Source: Lagopus muta
Taxonomy: Eukaryota > Chordata > Aves > Galliformes > Phasianidae
DNA length: 64,000 nucleotides
NCBI RefSeq assembly: GCF_023343835.1
Contig: NC_064435.1
Location: 37,968,603 to 38,032,602, forward strand
Direction: 5' to 3'
The notes beneath the pieces were generated by a model, which saw only the letters and a list, made by a program, of their open reading frames with translations, did not search any database and was not told the DNA's origin. The stretch's first letter is position 1. Each line of letters opens with the position of its first letter. Positions 61,053 to 64,000 of the stretch are shown in pieces. The position numbers and the translations under genes are program-made.

Positions 61053-64000
61053 ACATCCAATTTGAACTTAATCTTCACAACAGCCAGTACTACAGAGTAT
61101 TGAACTGGTTTTAGATCAAAATTAAATACTTTTGTCCACGATGGAAAGCAACTTCCATGTGCTCTCTTGAGCTCTGATCTGACATTTTCTTTAGCAGTCA
61201 AATTTAAAAAGGCAAGAAAAATGTGTGAAAGCATGGGTAGCATGCAATTGTAATGAACAATTTCTAGGAATAAGAAAATAAAAGAAATAGGATGGAAGTA
61301 GCATTTTATTTCTTAATTTGTTTTGTTTTGTTGTTTTGTTTTTGTTTTTGTCTTGCAGGAGGGGACTGGGAGCATTGCTGTTAAGCACATTTGCTAACTA
61401 AGCAGCAATTGTTATTTATTTCACTTTTACATAGCTTGTGGCTTCCCATCAGTGGAGTGCCCCTGAAAGCCTGCTTCTGGCTTATTGTGTTGTTTGCTCC
61501 TCTCTCCTTGGAGGCTTCTTCTGAAGTTCTGAATCTTTATGAGGTGAACTGCATTGCATATCACTTATCAGAGAACTCAAATGCAAACTATTTCAGCAAT
61601 CACAATCCAGTTTCTTTAAACTTTCTATTTTTACCTTCTATGATTACAATATAAACACAAGCATCTGGTTTTATTCTCTGCAGCAAAGAAAATGAAAAAA
61701 TTGTTTTACAGAACACCCCAAATATTTGTAAATTCAGTAAGGCTTAAGTGGATGCTTCAGATTCGAGTTGTCTATCATATTTTTTTCCCACTACTCTTAC
61801 CTATGTTTACAAATTCCTCCTATGGAGCTAAGACAAAAACAGTGGTAGAAAATGACTATTTTTAAATATTAACTATACTTTGAATATTTTACTTATACTT
61901 TATTTTAGCCATTCATCTGCTAGAAATATCTTACACAGTGTTCAAAGAGCCTCTTTCTGTGCTTCAGTTAGCCCAGCTGCCAAATATTTGTCTGCCTGTC
62001 AAAAGAGCAGCCTTAAAACCAGTTAAAGAAAGAAAACGGGAACAACAACAACAACAAAAAGCCTTCTGGCTTCCGTCCCAGTATGCCATCAGCTCAGGAT
62101 GCCTTGGGACAATTTGATAGCAGAGGCACCATTGGACCTGGAGTTCCCAGTGCACGGGGCTGAGCTGCCGTGCTCCCTACCCAGACTGAAGTTCAATAGC
62201 CCAAGTGTTCGGCAGAGCAGGGAGGTGACTGCATTTGCCTTTGCAGGGCACCTGGGATAATAGGGTAATTCATAACTTAATAAATATTCTACTGCATATG
62301 TGCCAGGCTACAAAGAGTGAAGTAGGCTGAATATTGGAAATGTAAATGTCCCTCTCTTTTTAAGTTACTCCCCCCAAAAGGGGCGGAAGGAAAGGCAGTT
62401 TTATTTTCAAGCCATGCGTTGTTTTCAGCCACTTCAAAAATGGTGAAAGGCTTTTGATTCACGTGCCACCAGTGAAACTGGCCCCAGAGACAAGTACGGA
62501 AAGCTGCACCTTAACAGGGGTATTAAAATAGCTGAGTGTAAATATGGCAGTTGATACACTGGGCAGACTGCCTTTTTTTTTTAGTGGCAGTTAGTAATAT
62601 GTATCATGTAATACAGCAAGTTTAGAAAGACAGATACCATACACTTTGGCCAATAGTTTCATTAAAATGATTTGCAGACAACACGAAAGCCACACACAAA
62701 GCATTCAAAGGAATATATCACAGCTCGGGTCCCCTGAGCTTCTCTTTGCATATAAAGTGACAGAACTTCTGCAGACTGCCAGACACCTACAGCTGTCATT
62801 CCCTGTGTACCTCTGGGGAATTAAATGACTGCCATAAGTTGTTTTCTGACTTAAAAGGGAGAAAACGGATGTTCTTAAAACTCAGTTACTCAGTCCCCTC
62901 AAAGGCTGACTTTTGGAGAAATCCATTTCTTCAATTGTTTTTGAAATTATTTTTTAGCTTTGTATATTTAATATTACGTTTTTTATTTTAAAAAGTTGTG
63001 TGTTGAATTGCAAACAGTGTTAGTAAAAGTGCCCTAATGGTTAAGATGAGCACAACCTGACAAAAATGATAAGGGCAGTGTGAAAGGGCCATTTGTGCTG
63101 GGGAACAAAGGGTGGCTGGAGGAGGCAACAAAACAAGCCAGAGACTAAAAAAAAAGGCTATTTCCTACAAGCTGCAGTCAGTGAGGTTCTCATTGAAACA
63201 TTATCTTATGATGGTGTTTGAATTTCTGCTTTGTATCCTAGAGGTGCCTGCTGAATAGACCAGCACGACCCCATATGACTGGATCTAAGAGAATTCAAGC
63301 AGTGTTTAAAACTGGGCAAGATCACAAACTTGGTTCAGACAGGTCACTGGCAACCATGGGCCACAGTAGTTTGGTTCAGCTGAAAGCAGCACAGCCTTCC
63401 CTTCACCCCCACACTCCAAAACCCTAGATCATCAGAACCAAAAAGTGACCAACTGGACTCATCCTGCCTATCAGTACCAAGCCCCAAGCTACCCCAGAGA
63501 TTTTTTTCTTTCTTTCCTTCATGACCACACTATGAGCTACTTAGTATGACAAGTTACTGTTATCCTTCAAGGAAATAACACAAATGGCTTAGCAACGTAT
63601 ACAAGCACACCAATAATAGCAGAGCCTTCACTGAAAAAGAAATTTCTTTTGTATACAGAAGAGAGTAAGAGTAAAGAGTTCAATTTCTATATCAAAGGTG
63701 TGTTGGTTTTTTTTCCAGGAAACAGAAGCAGTCCCTAGGCATTAGCATATACATTTGTGCCAGCCAGAACAAAGTGACTGGCTTTACCTCACACCAGGAA
63801 TATTTCATGAGAGTGTATTTGAAGCAGTTTTTCGTATGAACACATCAGGGACTCTCAAAAAGGAAATTTATCTGCTGCAAGTTTATGGAAAGGGGGGCAT
63901 TGATAGAATGAAGTACAGGCTGGGTGGTCTCAGAAATATCTTCGAACAGTCATAGTTATTGAAATATTATGTTGTAATATAAGTATTTTATACTTAAAAA
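61053..64000. other. Intergenic DNA to the end of the window
   Basis: No gene, RNA or mobile element is recognised. There is a TTTTG-rich stretch at 61317-61350, an AAC repeat at 62041-62055 and short A/T-runs. RPS20, expected further on from synteny, is not present in this part. Confidence 0.6.

Noticed and set aside
61053..64000. RPS20 or LYN exons expected by synteny
   Set aside because: No frame resembling either protein was found; they must lie beyond the window.
1..64000. CRISPR arrays, operons, ribosome binding sites or prophage
   Set aside because: This is vertebrate nuclear DNA; no regularly spaced repeats or bacterial gene organisation are present.

Overview
The window looks like vertebrate nuclear DNA from a bird, most likely a galliform. 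It carries many CR1 LINE fragments, several with the typical avian CR1 3' ends. It has two recognisable single-copy genes in a long AT-rich background, with a spliced C2H2 zinc-finger gene and metazoan splice and poly(A) signals. The two genes are PLAG1 and MOS, both on the + strand. In human the same neighbours lie in the same relative order and orientation (established knowledge), so this is the conserved PLAG1-MOS synteny block.

Layout. Positions 1 to about 38,302 contain no recognisable coding exon. I read them as the long 5' non-coding intron region of PLAG1; its promoter and any earlier non-coding exons are outside the window or not recognisable by eye. This region holds low-complexity tracts, a few CR1 tails (near 13.3, 28.7 and 35.9 kb) and an old L3/CR1-like element with a younger CR1 tail inside it (26.2-27.3 kb). 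PLAG1 coding sequence runs from 38,420 to 38,661 and from 39,237 to 40,500 (501 residues, seven C2H2 fingers, acidic/serine-rich C-terminus). It is followed by a long AT-rich 3' UTR with a distal AATAAA at 45,626. Inside that UTR, 42,477-43,259 looks like an antisense processed retrocopy of an unidentified gene. The interval 45.7-54.5 kb is intergenic, with two + strand CR1 copies; one of these keeps a 233-codon open reverse-transcriptase fragment. MOS (54,707-55,756) is a single-exon kinase gene of 349 residues with a compact promoter and a CPE-plus-hexamer 3' end. From 57.6 to 61.05 kb lies one CR1 copy split by a 1.8 kb segment that itself contains inverted CR1 pieces. The remainder, 61.05-64 kb, is featureless intergenic DNA; RPS20 and LYN, the next expected neighbours, are not reached.

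Function. PLAG1 is a growth-promoting nuclear transcription factor. MOS is the germline MAPKKK that activates MEK1/ERK in oocytes. They are not known to act in one pathway, and their adjacency is inherited synteny. The most interesting signals are regulatory: an in-frame upstream ORF ending two codons before the PLAG1 start, the antisense retrocopy in the PLAG1 3' UTR, and oocyte-type promoter and polyadenylation elements around MOS. I saw no clearly novel multi-gene system.
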